From Atopobiaceae bacterium (GTDB lineage Bacteria > Actinomycetota > Coriobacteriia > Coriobacteriales > Atopobiaceae): a DNA stretch of 64,000 bases. Numbering within the stretch: position 1 is the first letter of the stretch; each line of letters starts with the position of its first letter. Positions 1-10,518 of the stretch are shown here, one piece after another. The DNA lies in assembly GCA_017545665.1 (NCBI GenBank), contig JAFWKQ010000116.1, positions 101,535 to 165,534 of the forward strand, given 5' to 3'. The position numbers and the translations under genes were made by a program. The notes beneath the pieces were generated by a model, which did not search any database, had not been told where the DNA came from, and saw only the letters and a list, made by a program, of their open reading frames with translations.

Positions 1-252
1 CGACTTACTCACGTGAACCTCAACGACGGGACGCCCGAGGGCATCCAATTCCTCGATATCCCTGCCTTCAGCGTGCAATACCATCCCGAGAGCCGGCCCG
101 GCCCACACGATTCGCACTACCTGTTCGAATCCTTCGTGGGCCTCATGGATACCTGGAAGGCAAAGCGTTACAGCGAATGCGCGTCCACGGCAAAGTATGG
201 CCACGCGCCTACAGATGCCTGCGAGGGGAGGTCGCATTATGCCCAAGCGTAA
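1..252 (+). CDS. carA: Carbamoyl-phosphate synthase small chain, C-terminal end (partial)
   Basis: The reading frame enters from the left edge and stops at 250-252. The peptide contains SVQYHPES and the PGPHDS segment, which match the end of the class I glutamine amidotransferase domain of CarA; the HPE pair supplies the catalytic His and Glu. CarA hydrolyses glutamine and passes ammonia to CarB for carbamoyl phosphate, the shared precursor of pyrimidines and arginine. The last 14 bases overlap the start of carB, so the two are translationally coupled, as is usual. The last 30 or so residues are less conserved and may be lineage-specific. Confidence 0.93.
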   Translation, partial: RLTHVNLNDGTPEGIQFLDIPAFSVQYHPESRPGPHDSHYLFESFVGLMDTWKAKRYSECASTAKYGHAPTDACEGRSHYAQA

Positions 253-3200
253 CGACATAAAGAAGATCCTCATCATCGGAAGCGGTCCCATCGTAATCGG
301 TCAGGCATGCGAATTCGACTACTCCGGAACTCAGGCCTGCCGTGTGCTTAGGCGCGAGGGCTTTGAGGTAGTGCTCGTGAACTCAAACCCAGCAACCATC
401 ATGACCGATCCCAGCACCGCCGATCGCACCTATGTGGAGCCCATAACCGTTGAGGCCGTGGAGCGCGTGATCGAGCGCGAGCACCCCGACGCACTGCTGC
501 CAAACATGGGCGGACAAACCGCCCTCAACTGCGCAATGGAGCTTGGAAAGGCAGGGGTGCTCGAGCGCTATGGGGTGGAGGTAATCGGCTGCAACCTCGA
601 ATCCATCCGCACGGGCGAAGACCGCGAGCTCTTTGCCGCGGCCATGCGCGACATCGGGCTGGAGGTCGCAGCGTCGGGCTTCGCGCACTCGGTAGATGAG
701 GCGTTGGCCGTGGCCGACGGTCTTGGGTATCCCGTGGTAATCCGGCCAAGCTTTACACTCGGAGGCGCGGGCGGCGGCATCGCTCACGACGAAGCGGATC
801 TGCACCACATCGCAGGCCAAGGCCTTTCCCTCTCCCTCGTGGGCGAGGTGCTGGTGGAGCAATACCTCGAGGGCTGGAAGGAAATCGAGATGGAGGTAAT
901 GCGCGATGCCGCCGGAAACGGCATCGTCATTTGCTCCATAGAGAACCTGGACCCCATGGGCGTCCACACCGGCGACTCCATTACCGTCGCCCCAGCCCAA
1001 ACGCTTTCGGACGAAGAGCTGCAGAACCTTCGCGACTACTCCCTGGCATGCCTCGAGCGCGTGGGGGTTGCCACAGGAGGCTCCAACGTGCAATTCGCCG
1101 TGAATCCCAAAGACGGCCATGTGATCATTATCGAAATGAACCCCCGTGTAAGTAGGAGCTCCGCCCTGGCATCTAAGGCCACGGGATTTCCCATTGCCAA
1201 GGCAGCGGCACTGCTGGCCGTAGGCTACACGCTGGACGAAATCGTAAACGACATCACACGCGTAACGCCTGCCTGCTTCGAGCCCTCGCTCGACTATTGC
1301 GTGGTCAAGGTTCCACGCTTCGCGTTCGAGAAGTTCAAGGGCACGAGTGAGGAGCTTACCACCCGCATGAAGAGCGTGGGTGAAGCCATGGCCTTTGGCC
1401 GCACGTTCGAGGAGGCCTTGCAGAAGGCTTTGCGGTCGTTGGAAGACGAGCACGACGGCCTTGGCCCTCTTGCCACCCAGGTATTTGACGAGAAGCGTTT
1501 TGACGATCTTGTGGCAAGACCCACCCCCGAGCGCATCTACTACGTGGCTGAAGCACTCCGTCGCGGATGGAGTGTAAACGCGCTGGCGGAGGCGACGCAT
1601 ATTGATCCCTGGTACCTGCATCGCATTGCCAACATCGTGGCAGCGGAGCGAGCTATAGCCAGTTCGGGCCTTTCCGGCATGAACCGCGATCGATTGCTCG
1701 CCGCCAAGCAGATGGGGTTCTCGGACGCGCAGATAGCGCGCCTCACCGGCTCTGCAGAAGATGTCGTGCGTGGCGTGCGCATGGTACTCGGGATCCATCC
1801 CGTCGTAAAGACTGTTGACACCTGTGCCGGCGAGTTTGCCGCTCACACGAGCTACTATTACCTTACCTACGAGGAGGGCGGCGCCACCGAGCACATCCCA
1901 GCCACGCGACCACGTGTGATCATTCTCTCTGCTGGGCCGAATCGCATTGGACAAGGCATCGAGTTCGACTATTGCTGTGTGCACGCAACCTACGCGCTGG
2001 CAAACATGGGCTACGAGACCGTAATGGTCAACTGCAATCCCGAGACCGTCTCCACCGACTACGATACGTCGGACCGCCTGTACTTCGAGCCCCTCACCTT
2101 TGAGGACGTAATGAATGTGGTGGAAATCGAGCAGCCGGCGGGAGTCATCGTAACGCTTGGCGGACAAACACCCATCAAGCTTGCCCGCGCATTGGAGGAG
2201 GCAGGAGTCCCCCTTTTGGGCACCAATGCATCCGCCATCGACCTGGCCGAAGACCGCGACCGCTTCTCTCATTTGCTGGACCGCATGGGAGTAGCCTATC
2301 CTCCCTCGTCGGTTGCGTCCACACCCGAGGCGGCACACGAGGCTGCGCGCCGCATTGGGTATCCGCTCATCGTGAGGCCGAGCTACGTGTTGGGCGGGCG
2401 TGGCATGGCCATCGTATATAGGGCCGAAGAACTCGACTCCTATATGCAGGAGGCCGCCCATGTTAGCCCAAACCACCCCATTTACCTCGACTCGTTCCTG
2501 GAGGACGCCGTGGAGCTCGACATAGACGCGTTGTGTGACGGATCAGAGGTCTACGTGAGCGCCATACTCGAGCACATCGAGGAGTGCGGCATACACTCCG
2601 GAGACTCTGCCTGCTGCTACCCGCCCTTCTCGCTTTCCGACGCCATCGTTGAGCGCGTGCGTTGCGTAACGCGCGAGCTGGCCCTGACGTGCGGCATCCG
2701 CGGTCTCCTTAACGTGCAGTTTGCCGTAAAGGACGAGCAGATCTTCGTGCTTGAGCTCAATCCACGCGCCAGTCGCACCGTACCCTTCTCGTCGAAGGCC
2801 ACAGGGGTACCCCTTGCCAAGCATGCCGCAAGAATCATGGCCGGCGAGCGCCTATGCGACTTGGGACTTCCAGCCGAGAGCCAGGAGCCTGCATACTTTG
2901 CGGTGAAGGAGGCCGTTATGCCCTGGACGCGCTTCCCCGGAAGCGATTCCACGCTGGGACCCGAGATGCGCTCCACCGGAGAAGTCATGGGAATCGCCAA
3001 AACCTTCCCCGAGGCCTATGCCAAGACGCGGCAGGCCATCGACTACGAGATGCCCTCCGAAGGCACTGTTTTCATAAGCGTCAGAGACAACGACAAGCGT
3101 GCCGTCTCGGCCATCGCCTTCGCGCTCCACAGGATGGGATACAAGATCCTCGCAACTCAAGGCACGGCCAAGACGCTACGCGCAACAGGGATTCCCTGCA

Positions 3201-3481
3201 ACATAGTCAAGAGAGTCACAGACGGGCATCCCAACGTTCACGATGCGTTGTCTGCGGGCAACATATCTTTTATCGTAAATACGCCACATGGGCACGCATC
3301 GCGGGGGGATGGATACATCCTGCGATCCGAGGCAGTGCGACGCGGCATCACGAACGTTACAACCATATCCGCCGCAACGGCGTTGCTGCATGCGCTTTCC
3401 ATTTTGCACGATGGAAAGGGTTTGTCCGTGCATGCGTTGCAGGATCTTGACGCAGCAGGGGAAACGCAAGCTCAAGAATGA
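239..3481 (+). CDS. carB: Carbamoyl-phosphate synthase large chain
   Basis: A 1080-residue protein, the normal length for CarB. I place the start at the ATG at 239 (MPKRNDIKK) because GAGGGGAGGT lies just upstream; an upstream in-frame start at 197 would add a non-homologous tail. The family layout is intact: a first ATP-grasp half for carboxyphosphate synthesis beginning [12 protein letters not shown], an oligomerisation linker, a second ATP-grasp half for carbamate phosphorylation beginning [16 protein letters not shown] near residue 560, and a C-terminal MGS-like regulatory domain from about residue 940 (SVRDNDKRA). It makes carbamoyl phosphate from bicarbonate, ammonia and two ATP in the cytoplasm with CarA. 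A long antisense frame covers positions 383-2476 and is a codon-bias shadow. Confidence 0.97.
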   Translation: MPKRNDIKKILIIGSGPIVIGQACEFDYSGTQACRVLRREGFEVVLVNSNPATIMTDPSTADRTYVEPITVEAVERVIEREHPDALLPNMGGQTALNCAMELGKAGVLERYGVEVIGCNLESIRTGEDRELFAAAMRDIGLEVAASGFAHSVDEALAVADGLGYPVVIRPSFTLGGAGGGIAHDEADLHHIAGQGLSLSLVGEVLVEQYLEGWKEIEMEVMRDAAGNGIVICSIENLDPMGVHTGDSITVAPAQTLSDEELQNLRDYSLACLERVGVATGGSNVQFAVNPKDGHVIIIEMNPRVSRSSALASKATGFPIAKAAALLAVGYTLDEIVNDITRVTPACFEPSLDYCVVKVPRFAFEKFKGTSEELTTRMKSVGEAMAFGRTFEEALQKALRSLEDEHDGLGPLATQVFDEKRFDDLVARPTPERIYYVAEALRRGWSVNALAEATHIDPWYLHRIANIVAAERAIASSGLSGMNRDRLLAAKQMGFSDAQIARLTGSAEDVVRGVRMVLGIHPVVKTVDTCAGEFAAHTSYYYLTYEEGGATEHIPATRPRVIILSAGPNRIGQGIEFDYCCVHATYALANMGYETVMVNCNPETVSTDYDTSDRLYFEPLTFEDVMNVVEIEQPAGVIVTLGGQTPIKLARALEEAGVPLLGTNASAIDLAEDRDRFSHLLDRMGVAYPPSSVASTPEAAHEAARRIGYPLIVRPSYVLGGRGMAIVYRAEELDSYMQEAAHVSPNHPIYLDSFLEDAVELDIDALCDGSEVYVSAILEHIEECGIHSGDSACCYPPFSLSDAIVERVRCVTRELALTCGIRGLLNVQFAVKDEQIFVLELNPRASRTVPFSSKATGVPLAKHAARIMAGERLCDLGLPAESQEPAYFAVKEAVMPWTRFPGSDSTLGPEMRSTGEVMGIAKTFPEAYAKTRQAIDYEMPSEGTVFISVRDNDKRAVSAIAFALHRMGYKILATQGTAKTLRATGIPCNIVKRVTDGHPNVHDALSAGNISFIVNTPHGHASRGDGYILRSEAVRRGITNVTTISAATALLHALSILHDGKGLSVHALQDLDAAGETQAQE

Positions 3482-3639
3482 GGGCGATTGCTCTCAAATC
3501 ATGACTTTGGAGCATATCTGCAACCCGTCACCGCTTAGTGGATTCCATTCCCTTCCCAATGAAGTAACATGTACCTATGGATTTATTGGTAGTGCGAACA
3601 TGGGAAGCGTGGGGTTTCCCGGGAACAAAGGAGAGGACC

Positions 3640-4197
3640 ATGAAGTTTGTTTGTCCCGTATGCGGTTATGTTGAGGAGATCGACGGCGACGAGCTGCCCG
3701 CCGACTACAAGTGCCCCGTATGCAAATGCCCCGGTGAGAAGTTCAACAAGATGGACGGCGAGATGACGTGGGCAGCAGAGCACGTGGTGGGCATCGGCAA
3801 GGCCGACGGCGTGCCCGAGGACATCATCGAGGACCTGCGCGCCAACTTTGAGGGCGAGTGCTCCGAGGTCGGCATGTATCTGGCCATGTCGCGCGTCGCC
3901 TATCGCGAGGGCTATCCCGAGATCGGCGAGTACTGGAAGACCGCTGCCTTCGAGGAGGCCGAGCACGCCGCTAAGTTCGCCGAGCTTTTGGGCGAAGTCG
4001 TTACCGATTCCACCAAGAAGAACCTCGAGATGCGCGTCGAGGCCGAGAACGGCGCAACCGCCGGCAAGACCGACCTTGCCAAGCGCGCGAAGGCCGCCAA
4101 CCTCGACGCCATTCACGACACCGTGCACGAGATGGCCCGCGACGAGGCGCGTCACGGCAAGGCGTTCGCCGGTTTGCTCAAGCGTTACTTTGGCTAA
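3640..4197 (+). CDS. Reverse rubrerythrin (N-terminal rubredoxin, C-terminal diiron domain)
   Basis: A 185-residue protein starting at ATG 3640, with AAAGGAGAGG directly upstream. The rubredoxin-type Fe(SCys)4 site comes first (CPVCGY near residue 5, CPVCKCPG near residue 28), followed by a ferritin-like diiron domain with [14 protein letters not shown] and DEARHGKAF. This order is the opposite of classical rubrerythrin and matches the reverse rubrerythrins known from clostridia, which reduce hydrogen peroxide with NAD(P)H-derived electrons. It is probably a cytoplasmic peroxide scavenger in an anaerobe. It appears to be a single-gene unit: 158 bases separate it from carB and a strong terminator follows. 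Confidence 0.9.
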   Translation: MKFVCPVCGYVEEIDGDELPADYKCPVCKCPGEKFNKMDGEMTWAAEHVVGIGKADGVPEDIIEDLRANFEGECSEVGMYLAMSRVAYREGYPEIGEYWKTAAFEEAEHAAKFAELLGEVVTDSTKKNLEMRVEAENGATAGKTDLAKRAKAANLDAIHDTVHEMARDEARHGKAFAGLLKRYFG

Positions 4198-4231
4198 TAC
4201 CCACTCGCATTAGCAACAGATAGCTCATGCG

Positions 4232-4270
4232 AACAGCCCCTTGGATGCTCTAGGCACCCAAGGGGCTGTT
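4232..4270 (+). terminator. Rho-independent terminator after rubrerythrin
   Basis: The arm AACAGCCCCTTGG (4232-4244) pairs perfectly with CCAAGGGGCTGTT (4258-4270), with a 13-base loop and a short T-rich tail. The stem core AGCCCCTTGG recurs in the hairpin at 34787-34826. Confidence 0.85.
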
Positions 4271-4301
4271 TCTCGGAAAACCGGGGGCAGGCCGGCGGGT
4301 T

Positions 4302-4603
4302 CCGCACCGTTCGCGTATCCGGCAGATCCTGGCGGGCGCTTGCTCGATTCGGCCACACTGTGGCTGATCCCAGCAAATCCCGGCGGTCGTTTGCTCGATT
4401 CGCGAACAGTGCGGGAGCGTTTGCCGGGATGGGCCACACTGTGACCAAAGCCAGCAAATCCCTCGGCCCGTTTGCTCGATTTGACCACACTGTGGCCAAA
4501 GCCAGCATACCCCGCCGCACTGTTCTTGAATCCGGCAAACGCTTGCTCGGATCACCCGCACTGTGGCTGATCCCGGCAAACCCGCCCGCACCGTTCACCG
4601 TTC
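4302..4603. repeat. Alternating inverted-motif array, copy 1 (array type A)
   Basis: This gene-free stretch is built from two short motifs at roughly 35-50 base spacing: CCGCACCGTTCGC (both orientations, with variants) and the palindrome CCACACTGTGG. Between them lie semi-conserved spacers related to CAGCAAATCCCGG and CGTTTGCTCGATTCG. The same elements recur at 11241-11432. On the minus strand a frame stays open with repeating peptides such as FAGISHSVAESSKRPPG, but it has no convincing start site and I do not call it a gene. The orientation switches and the varied spacers rule out a CRISPR array. Confidence 0.8.
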
Positions 4604-4706
4604 GTCCTTCGCCCCCATCTTCAGCCCGCTGAGTGAATGCGCGCATCCTCCGGCATATCCTTAACATAAAATGATTTCAAAGTAATCGCATAGTTAGGAG
4701 CATGCC

Positions 4707-5636
4707 ATGCTACACGAAGTCAAGTTCCCCTCCTTCAACGGCCGAGACGAGGTTACGGGCTGGATCTACGTTCCCGCGTGCGAGCCAGTGGGCGTGCTTC
4801 AGCTCGTCCATGGATTCGGTGAGCACTCTCGCCGCTATCTCCACATGATCGTCGCCCTTATGGACGCTGGCTTTATTGTTGCGGCAAACGACCATGTAGG
4901 TCACGGTGCCACAGCCATTGCCAACAATACCTGGGGCGACTGGGGTGACGCAGGACCACACACCATGATGGAAGACGAGAAGCTCTTCCATGACGTGGTG
5001 ACAGAGAAGTACCCCGACCTCCCCTACTACATGTTCGGCCACTCCATGGGATCCATGATTGCCCGCGACTTCTCGGCCAAGTACGGTGACCTGCTTGCGG
5101 GTGCGATTTACTGCGGCACTACCGGCGTGTTCGAAAATGCGCTCATCGTTCGAGAGAAGGTCAACGCCGCCGTGGAAGCTGGACAGGCACACGAATCCAA
5201 CCCGGCATTCGTCGCCGACCTCCTAGGATGGATGTTCTGCCGCTGCGAAGAGGGAGCAAAACGCGGCAACGAATGGATTTGTCACGATCCATGGGTCCAA
5301 AAGGACCACGCCGAAGATCCTTTCGACGCCTTTACCCACCCTACGCACAACATCAGTCTACGGGACTTCATAGACATGATGACGTTTATCCAAGGCAAAG
5401 AGTGGGCACAAAAGGTTCCCACGAACCTACCGATCTTGCTTATTGCGGGAGACCAGGACCCGGTTGGTTGCTTTGGAGAGGGAGTATACCAGTGCGCCAA
5501 CTGGCTCATTGATACGAATCACGACGTAATTACCCAACTGTGGAGCGGTTATCGTCACGAGATTCACAACTACGATGACATTAAGTTTGACGTGGAGCAA
5601 ACGGTAATAGATTGGCTGCTCGCACACGCAGCATAA
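4707..5636 (+). CDS. Alpha/beta hydrolase of the monoacylglycerol lipase / serine aminopeptidase type
   Basis: A 309-residue soluble protein starting at ATG 4707 with TTAGGAG upstream. The early QLVHGFGEHSRRY segment is the oxyanion-hole HG strand of the Hydrolase_4 (monoglyceride lipase-like) family, and GHSMGSM near residue 112 holds the nucleophile serine. The acid is probably the Asp of AGDQDPVG near residue 250, and the histidine that of YRHEIHN near residue 290. No signal peptide is seen, so it probably acts on small esters or lysolipids in the cytoplasm. The gene lies 25 bases before the diguanylate cyclase and may be cotranscribed with it. Substrate unknown. Confidence 0.85.
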   Translation: MLHEVKFPSFNGRDEVTGWIYVPACEPVGVLQLVHGFGEHSRRYLHMIVALMDAGFIVAANDHVGHGATAIANNTWGDWGDAGPHTMMEDEKLFHDVVTEKYPDLPYYMFGHSMGSMIARDFSAKYGDLLAGAIYCGTTGVFENALIVREKVNAAVEAGQAHESNPAFVADLLGWMFCRCEEGAKRGNEWICHDPWVQKDHAEDPFDAFTHPTHNISLRDFIDMMTFIQGKEWAQKVPTNLPILLIAGDQDPVGCFGEGVYQCANWLIDTNHDVITQLWSGYRHEIHNYDDIKFDVEQTVIDWLLAHAA

Positions 5637-5661
5637 CGAAACATTGTGGATGCGAGGGCAC

Positions 5662-6699
5662 ATGGACGGACTGTTGGATATAAACGGCGCCAAGAACATG
5701 GCGCGTTTCATATCGGTATGTTTCCTGCTAATACATATGGTGATGACCGCGATTTTCTGGCGTTGCGGGGTAATGCCGATGGCCTTCTTCAACATAGGAA
5801 GCGTCATCTTTTACGCGCTTTCGTTCGCCCTCATCCAAAAGGAGCTGTTGGGTCTGTATACCGACCTCGTATATCTTGAGGTCGTGGCCCACATGACCTG
5901 CGCGATACTCCTTACTGGTTGGGGCAATGACTTTCAGGTAACCCTTGTTGGCATGAGCTCCTTCGCATTTTTCGCGGAGTACCTGGAACGGTATCTTGGC
6001 ATCAGGCATGCCCACGCGTTGCCCCTTTGCATCCTTGGTGCTATTGCGTATCTTTCCTCATGCACTGTGTGTGCCCTAAGACCAGCGCCCTACAGCATGC
6101 CCGATGCAGTGTCGCTGTTCCTCAAGCTCGCCCTGGGCACTATCGTATTTGCCGTTTCCACGACCGTTCTGCAAGCCTTTGTACGCGAGGCAACCAAATC
6201 GGAGAAGGCCCTCACAAGTCGTTTGATGCACGACAAGCTCACTGGCCTCCCAAACCGATACTACGTGGCAGAATATTTGGGAAAGCTTGCCAAGAGCGGA
6301 AACCTCAACAAATACTGGGTTGCGCTTGCTGACATCGATGACTTTAAGAAAGTCAACGATACCTATGGTCACAACTGCGGCGACTTCGTTCTGGAAAGCA
6401 TCGCCCATCTGTTGCAGGAAAGCTTGGGTAATGCTCAGGTGTGTCGTTGGGGCGGCGAGGAGTTCCTTGCGGTGGGTCTTATTGGCAATAACATGGAATC
6501 GCAAGTAGAGCTGCTTGATCGAGCCAGGCAAACCGTCGAAAAGCAGTCCCTGTGGTATGAGGAACACCGCGTTGGCGTAACCATCACGCTCGGTGTTTCA
6601 CCCTATGAGGAGGGCTACACAACAACCGAGTGGATCAACGCCGCAGACGAGAAGCTCTACGAAGGAAAGAAAAGCGGCAAGAACCAAGTTGTTATGTAG
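5662..6699 (+). CDS. Membrane-bound diguanylate cyclase (GGDEF)
   Basis: About 345 residues. Possible starts are TTG 5644, ATG 5650 and ATG 5662; I favour 5662 because only it has a GAGGG nearby, though the spacing is short. The N-terminal half has about six hydrophobic segments. The GGDEF domain starts near DKLTGLPNRYY; ADIDDFKKVNDTYGH and RWGGEEFLA carry the metal and GTP-binding residues, and the signature reads GGEEF, so the cyclase should be active. I see no RxxD inhibitory site before it, so product inhibition may be absent. The predicted role is making cyclic di-GMP at the membrane in response to an unknown signal. Confidence 0.88.
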   Translation: MDGLLDINGAKNMARFISVCFLLIHMVMTAIFWRCGVMPMAFFNIGSVIFYALSFALIQKELLGLYTDLVYLEVVAHMTCAILLTGWGNDFQVTLVGMSSFAFFAEYLERYLGIRHAHALPLCILGAIAYLSSCTVCALRPAPYSMPDAVSLFLKLALGTIVFAVSTTVLQAFVREATKSEKALTSRLMHDKLTGLPNRYYVAEYLGKLAKSGNLNKYWVALADIDDFKKVNDTYGHNCGDFVLESIAHLLQESLGNAQVCRWGGEEFLAVGLIGNNMESQVELLDRARQTVEKQSLWYEEHRVGVTITLGVSPYEEGYTTTEWINAADEKLYEGKKSGKNQVVM

Positions 6700-6710
6700 A
6701 CTGGCAAAAA

Positions 6711-6817
6711 AGCTGACAAGCGACCTGTCCCCTTGTCATAGGCAAAGAAGCTGACAAGCGACCTGTCCCCTTGTCATAGGCAAAGAAGCTGACAAGCGAC
6801 CTGTCCCCTTGTCAACT
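6711..6817. repeat. Three tandem 38-bp palindromic units (family F)
   Basis: Three head-to-tail copies (6712-6749, 6750-6787, and 6788-about 6817 partial) of a unit that starts GCTGACAAGCGACCTGTCCC and contains the inverted pair TGACAAG / CTTGTCA. The last copy runs into a T stretch. The array sits between the diguanylate cyclase stop and the stop of the leftward NRPS fragment. A related single element marks the other end of that fragment (9338-9364). Confidence 0.9.
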
Positions 6818-6826
6818 TTTTTGCCA

Positions 6827-9343
6827 CTAAAGCTCGTCCGCAAAGAAGCCTAGTGCGTCCAGCGCCCAAATGGCCCTATCAAGATAGATGTTATCGATAA
6901 TGGGCCATCGGTAGCCAAGGCAGAAGAGGGCGTTAGTCGTAAATCTGCAGTCCGCCTCAACGGGGACCAGGTTCTCCCCTTCTTTGTTGTTGTAGGCCAC
7001 AAGGGATAGCACGGCCCCACCGTCATCACGCTTTGCCGCCTCCAACAGAACTTGCTGGAACTGCTCTTCCGATACGATATCAATCTGGTGTCCATATTCG
7101 CATATGGCCGCAATCATATCTGCCATCGTTATGGTGTGATTGTTGTACATGCTAAAGACACTGAACTCCGTGCTCGCACCAGCGAGCTTGAGGACGGCCT
7201 GGGCCGCTGCGTCAATGGGCGAGAACTCAATCGGTTGCTCCAAGATCGTAACGGGGCATTTTCCCAGCCGCACGTAGGCCCAAAGGGAGCGCATGAACGC
7301 GTTTGTCCTAAAGTTGATTTGGAATTCGCCATCGCTGAGCCTGCTCATCAAATTGCCCGCACGCAGGATTACGGCATCAAGCTCCCTCTGAATGCGTGCT
7401 TCCAAGATTGAGCGCTCCGCCAAAAACTTCGTCCGAACATAATCGTTGTCCACATTCTGCCCAAAGTAGAGCATGTTTTCCTTGAGGGTCCTGTTGTTCT
7501 TCGGTTCGATGAATCCGCCCACCGAAATCGTGGATACCTGCACCAACCGCATTTTGTTTCGCAGGCAAACCTCAATCAGGTTTTCCACACCATGGAAGTT
7601 AATCTTATCCAACAGGTCATCCTTCACAAAGTGTTTCACGCTAGCCGCGCAGTTTATAACGGTATCGGCACCAGCCGAATCAAGCTGCCTGAGGCTCTCG
7701 GAGTCGGTAATGTCACCTTCCACACAGAAGATCCTGCTTCCAAAGAGCTCCCTCATCGGATTGCCAAAGTAATACATGAGCAGCAGCTTCGACCGCATCT
7801 CGACCGTTTCCGATTCGCTCTTGCGCATCAAACAGGTAATCTTGGCATCCGTCTCGTCAATGCACGCCTTGAGTACATGGATTCCAAGGAAGCCCGTTGC
7901 GCCGGCAATGATTACGCCACCCAAACTCTTTGAAGAGATCTCGTCCACATGTTCCATGGTGTTTGCGGACAAGAGCTTGCGGATGGCCGCATAGTCGTAG
8001 TCCTCTATGTTTCCAAACCGCACTCCTTCTTCGGCTCCCACAATCACCCGAGCCAGCTCCCTTGCGGAAGGATGCGCAAAGATGTCCTTGTAGACGATGG
8101 AGTAGCCCCGATTCATGGCAAACATCACGATCTCTGCGGCAGTGATGGAGCTTCCTCCAAGGTCAAAGAAGCTGTCCGTTGCGCCAACCTTCAAAAGTCC
8201 CAGTATCTCTGCGAACTTGTTGCATAGCTCCTTCTCTACCGGCGTCTCTGGCTCAACGTACTCATGGGACTCATCCCTTGGCTCAGGCAGGGGAAGCGCC
8301 CTTACGTTTACCTTATCGTTCTGGGTAAGAGGAATCGCGTCCAGCTGCATCCAGGCTGCCGGCACCATATAGGACGGCTTTTTGCCATGGATAAAGGCAC
8401 TCAGGCGACTGAAGTCCATCGGTTCGTCCGAAACCACGTAGGCCGCAATGTACTTGCCCCCCGCGGCCTCGTTGTTAAAGGCCCGCACCGTTACATCGCG
8501 GATTCCCGGATAATCGCGAATGACGGCCTCGACCTCCGCCAGCTCAATGCGGAAGCCGCGCACCTTCACCTGGCCGTCGTTGCGCCCTATGAAGTCGATT
8601 CGCCCGTCCGAAAGGCGGCGAACCATGTCTCCCGATCGGTATACCCGGTTAAACCCTGGAGTCGAGCAGAAGGGATTGTCAATAAAGGCCTTCTTGGTTA
8701 TATCGGGGCGGTTAAGATACCCACGACCAACGCCGTAACCGGCAATCCAAAGCTCTCCCACAGCCCCAACGGGAAGCTCTGCGCCGTTTTTGTCCGCAAC
8801 GTACAGCTTGTAGTTAGACAAGGGCTTGCCAATGGGAATCCTGTTGTATACCTGGTCGACCAACTGTGTGGTGGAATAGACCGTGCACTCCGATGGCCCA
8901 TATCCATTGACTAAGGCATAGTCCTTTGGCGGCGCAAGGGGCACCAACCTCTCTCCTCCAACCGATAGATACTTAATCGTTGTGCTCTCGATTCCCTGGG
9001 CAAACATACGCCCCATCTGGGTCGTCATGAACACATGGGTGACCTCTTTTTCCGCAAAGTAGCGATTGAGCTCAGGAAGATTGAGGCGGAGCTCTTCCGG
9101 CACAATGCAAACGGCAGCCCCCGTGGTAAGCGCTGGCCAAAGGTCCATCATGCAGGCATCAAAGCCAAAGCTGGCATATGCAGCCACAACAGAGTCCGGA
9201 GTCAGGCTATAGTGCGTACGGTACCAGTCGCACAGGTTGACGAGGTTTCGATGCTCCAGCATCACGCCCTTTGGCTGACCGGTGGTGCCAGAGGTATACA
9301 GAAGGATGAACAGATTTTCTGGCTCTGTTCCCAGATGTGACAA
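6827..9343 (-). pseudogene. 5'-truncated NRPS module with terminal thioester reductase (A-T-R)
   Basis: About 838 codons stay open, but the protein begins at adenylation core motif A3 (LLYTSGTTGQPKGVMLEH). Motifs A1-A2 and any condensation domain are missing. Later motifs are intact: YGPSECTVYSTTQ (A5), GELWIAGYGVGRGY (A6), YRSGDMVRR (A7), FIGRNDGQVKVRGFRIE (A8) and NDKVNVRALP (A10). A carrier domain follows with FFDLGGSSITAAE (phosphopantetheine Ser), then a Lys2-type NAD(P) reductase (GVIIAGATGFLG; YVRTKF). An intact enzyme of this type would release an amino aldehyde or alcohol. The frame is closed upstream by a TGA inside the palindromic repeat at 9338-9364, so the 5' half has been lost at the repeat. 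Confidence 0.85.
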
Positions 9344-9364
9344 GGGGACAGGTCACTTGTCAGC
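9338..9364. repeat. Family F palindromic element at the NRPS breakpoint
   Basis: TGACAAGGGGACAGGTCACT with the trailing TGTCAGC forms the same inverted pair as the units at 6711-6817, in the opposite orientation. It lies exactly where the NRPS homology stops, 4 bases before the lipase stop codon, and is followed by a T run. Confidence 0.85.
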
Positions 9365-9368
9365 TTTT

Positions 9369-10448
9369 TTATTCAAGCCCTTCGAGCAGCTCTTTAAGAT
9401 CGCGGAAGAAGGGGTGCGGGTCGCACTTCTTTACGAAGCCGCCCGAAAAGTAGCCATGGTCGGCGTGGAGGTCGCCCATAACGTTCCACACGCCCCGCTC
9501 CATATTCTTCCAATCGCACGGCTTGCTCGGCGCGCCAAACGGAGCACGGGCAGACAGCGTATTGACAAGACCGTCGTTGGCGTGCCAGTCGTCCCCAATC
9601 TTGATGCCCTCGCTCGTAATGCCACTATAGCATCCCATGAGCGTGGCGGTTTTTACGAACAAGGGGTCCATGCGAGCGGTGTCCACTACGCGCACGCCAC
9701 CTTCGCCAGGCTTCGTCGCATCGCAAGCAACCGAGAGGTAATACACATGGTCTAGCATAGGTATACGCTCGTTAAGTTCCCTTGCGTTGTCCACGCGCAT
9801 GTCGTAGTTTGCCCAATCGCTCGTCGCACGATCGTCCGCCTTAATTCTGGTCGCTCTCTTGAGTATGCGATCCAAGAACTTGTGCCTAAGCGACACCTTT
9901 ACGCGCTTTGCGTCAAAGTTAGGATCTGCCCCAATCTCGTAGGCGGTGGTGCCGTTTGTGGGCGCGGCCAGGGTTACGATGGCAAACACACGCTCAGACA
10001 TCCCACCCACGAAGAGCGGGCTCAGATCGTCCACGTCCGCTCCCGCGCGCTCTTGTTCGCTACCGTGGGCCAACAGCTCGGCAAAGAGCCGTATTGTTGC
10101 TCCGCCAAACGAATGACCTATGAGCACCAGTTCGGTGTTCTCGTCCCAAGAGGGAATGAGCGCGTCACCGGTAAAGTCTCCGCCAAAGCGTGCGTGACGG
10201 TTCTTTTCGCTGTGAACCCTACCGTAGTCCGTGCGCACGCCGGCTATCTGGGCATAGAGTTCGCACGCGCGGTCCCATGCGCTGCCCTGCGGAGAAACGC
10301 TTGCGGCATAGGCCGCAAGACCCTGATCCCTCCATTCGGCAACAACATCACCCGAGGCTCCACCCCAATACGGCTTCTTCCTGTATTTCTCATCGTACTG
10401 TCCGCAGCCATTGAGACCATGGCAGAAAACATAAACGCGATTGCTCAT
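9369..10448 (-). CDS. Lipase / esterase of the alpha/beta fold
   Basis: A 359-residue protein. I start it at ATG 10448 (MSNRVYVFCHG) because GAAAGGA lies upstream; another ATG seven codons earlier is possible. VYVFCHGLNGCG is the oxyanion strand and LIGHSFGGAT near residue 124 carries the nucleophile serine. PYWGGASGD, the ERVFAIVTLAAPTNGTT segment and the late GDDWHANDGLVNT (candidate His/Asp region) resemble the family I.5/I.6 lipases of Bacillus and Staphylococcus, although no signal peptide is visible here. It probably cleaves acylglycerols or other esters inside the cell or after non-classical release. The stop abuts the repeat that truncates the NRPS gene. Confidence 0.8.
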   Translation of the reverse strand: MSNRVYVFCHGLNGCGQYDEKYRKKPYWGGASGDVVAEWRDQGLAAYAASVSPQGSAWDRACELYAQIAGVRTDYGRVHSEKNRHARFGGDFTGDALIPSWDENTELVLIGHSFGGATIRLFAELLAHGSEQERAGADVDDLSPLFVGGMSERVFAIVTLAAPTNGTTAYEIGADPNFDAKRVKVSLRHKFLDRILKRATRIKADDRATSDWANYDMRVDNARELNERIPMLDHVYYLSVACDATKPGEGGVRVVDTARMDPLFVKTATLMGCYSGITSEGIKIGDDWHANDGLVNTLSARAPFGAPSKPCDWKNMERGVWNVMGDLHADHGYFSGGFVKKCDPHPFFRDLKELLEGLE

Positions 10449-10518
10449 AAAGCATCCGTCCTTTCGCATTCAACAACGAGTGGCGATAGTAACAGATTTT
10501 GTCATTTTGGGCAGTTTG

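Noticed and set aside
383..2476. A 697-codon open frame antisense to carB
   Set aside because: It is a codon-bias shadow of a well conserved carB; its product has no recognisable motif and no ribosome binding site.
4302..4603. CRISPR array
   Set aside because: Motifs alternate in orientation, differ in sequence and have uneven spacers; no cas gene is in the window.
4194..4667. Minus-strand open frames in array A with repeating peptides
   Set aside because: No convincing start signal; the repetition follows from the DNA repeats, and several frames stay open because the units lack stops by composition.
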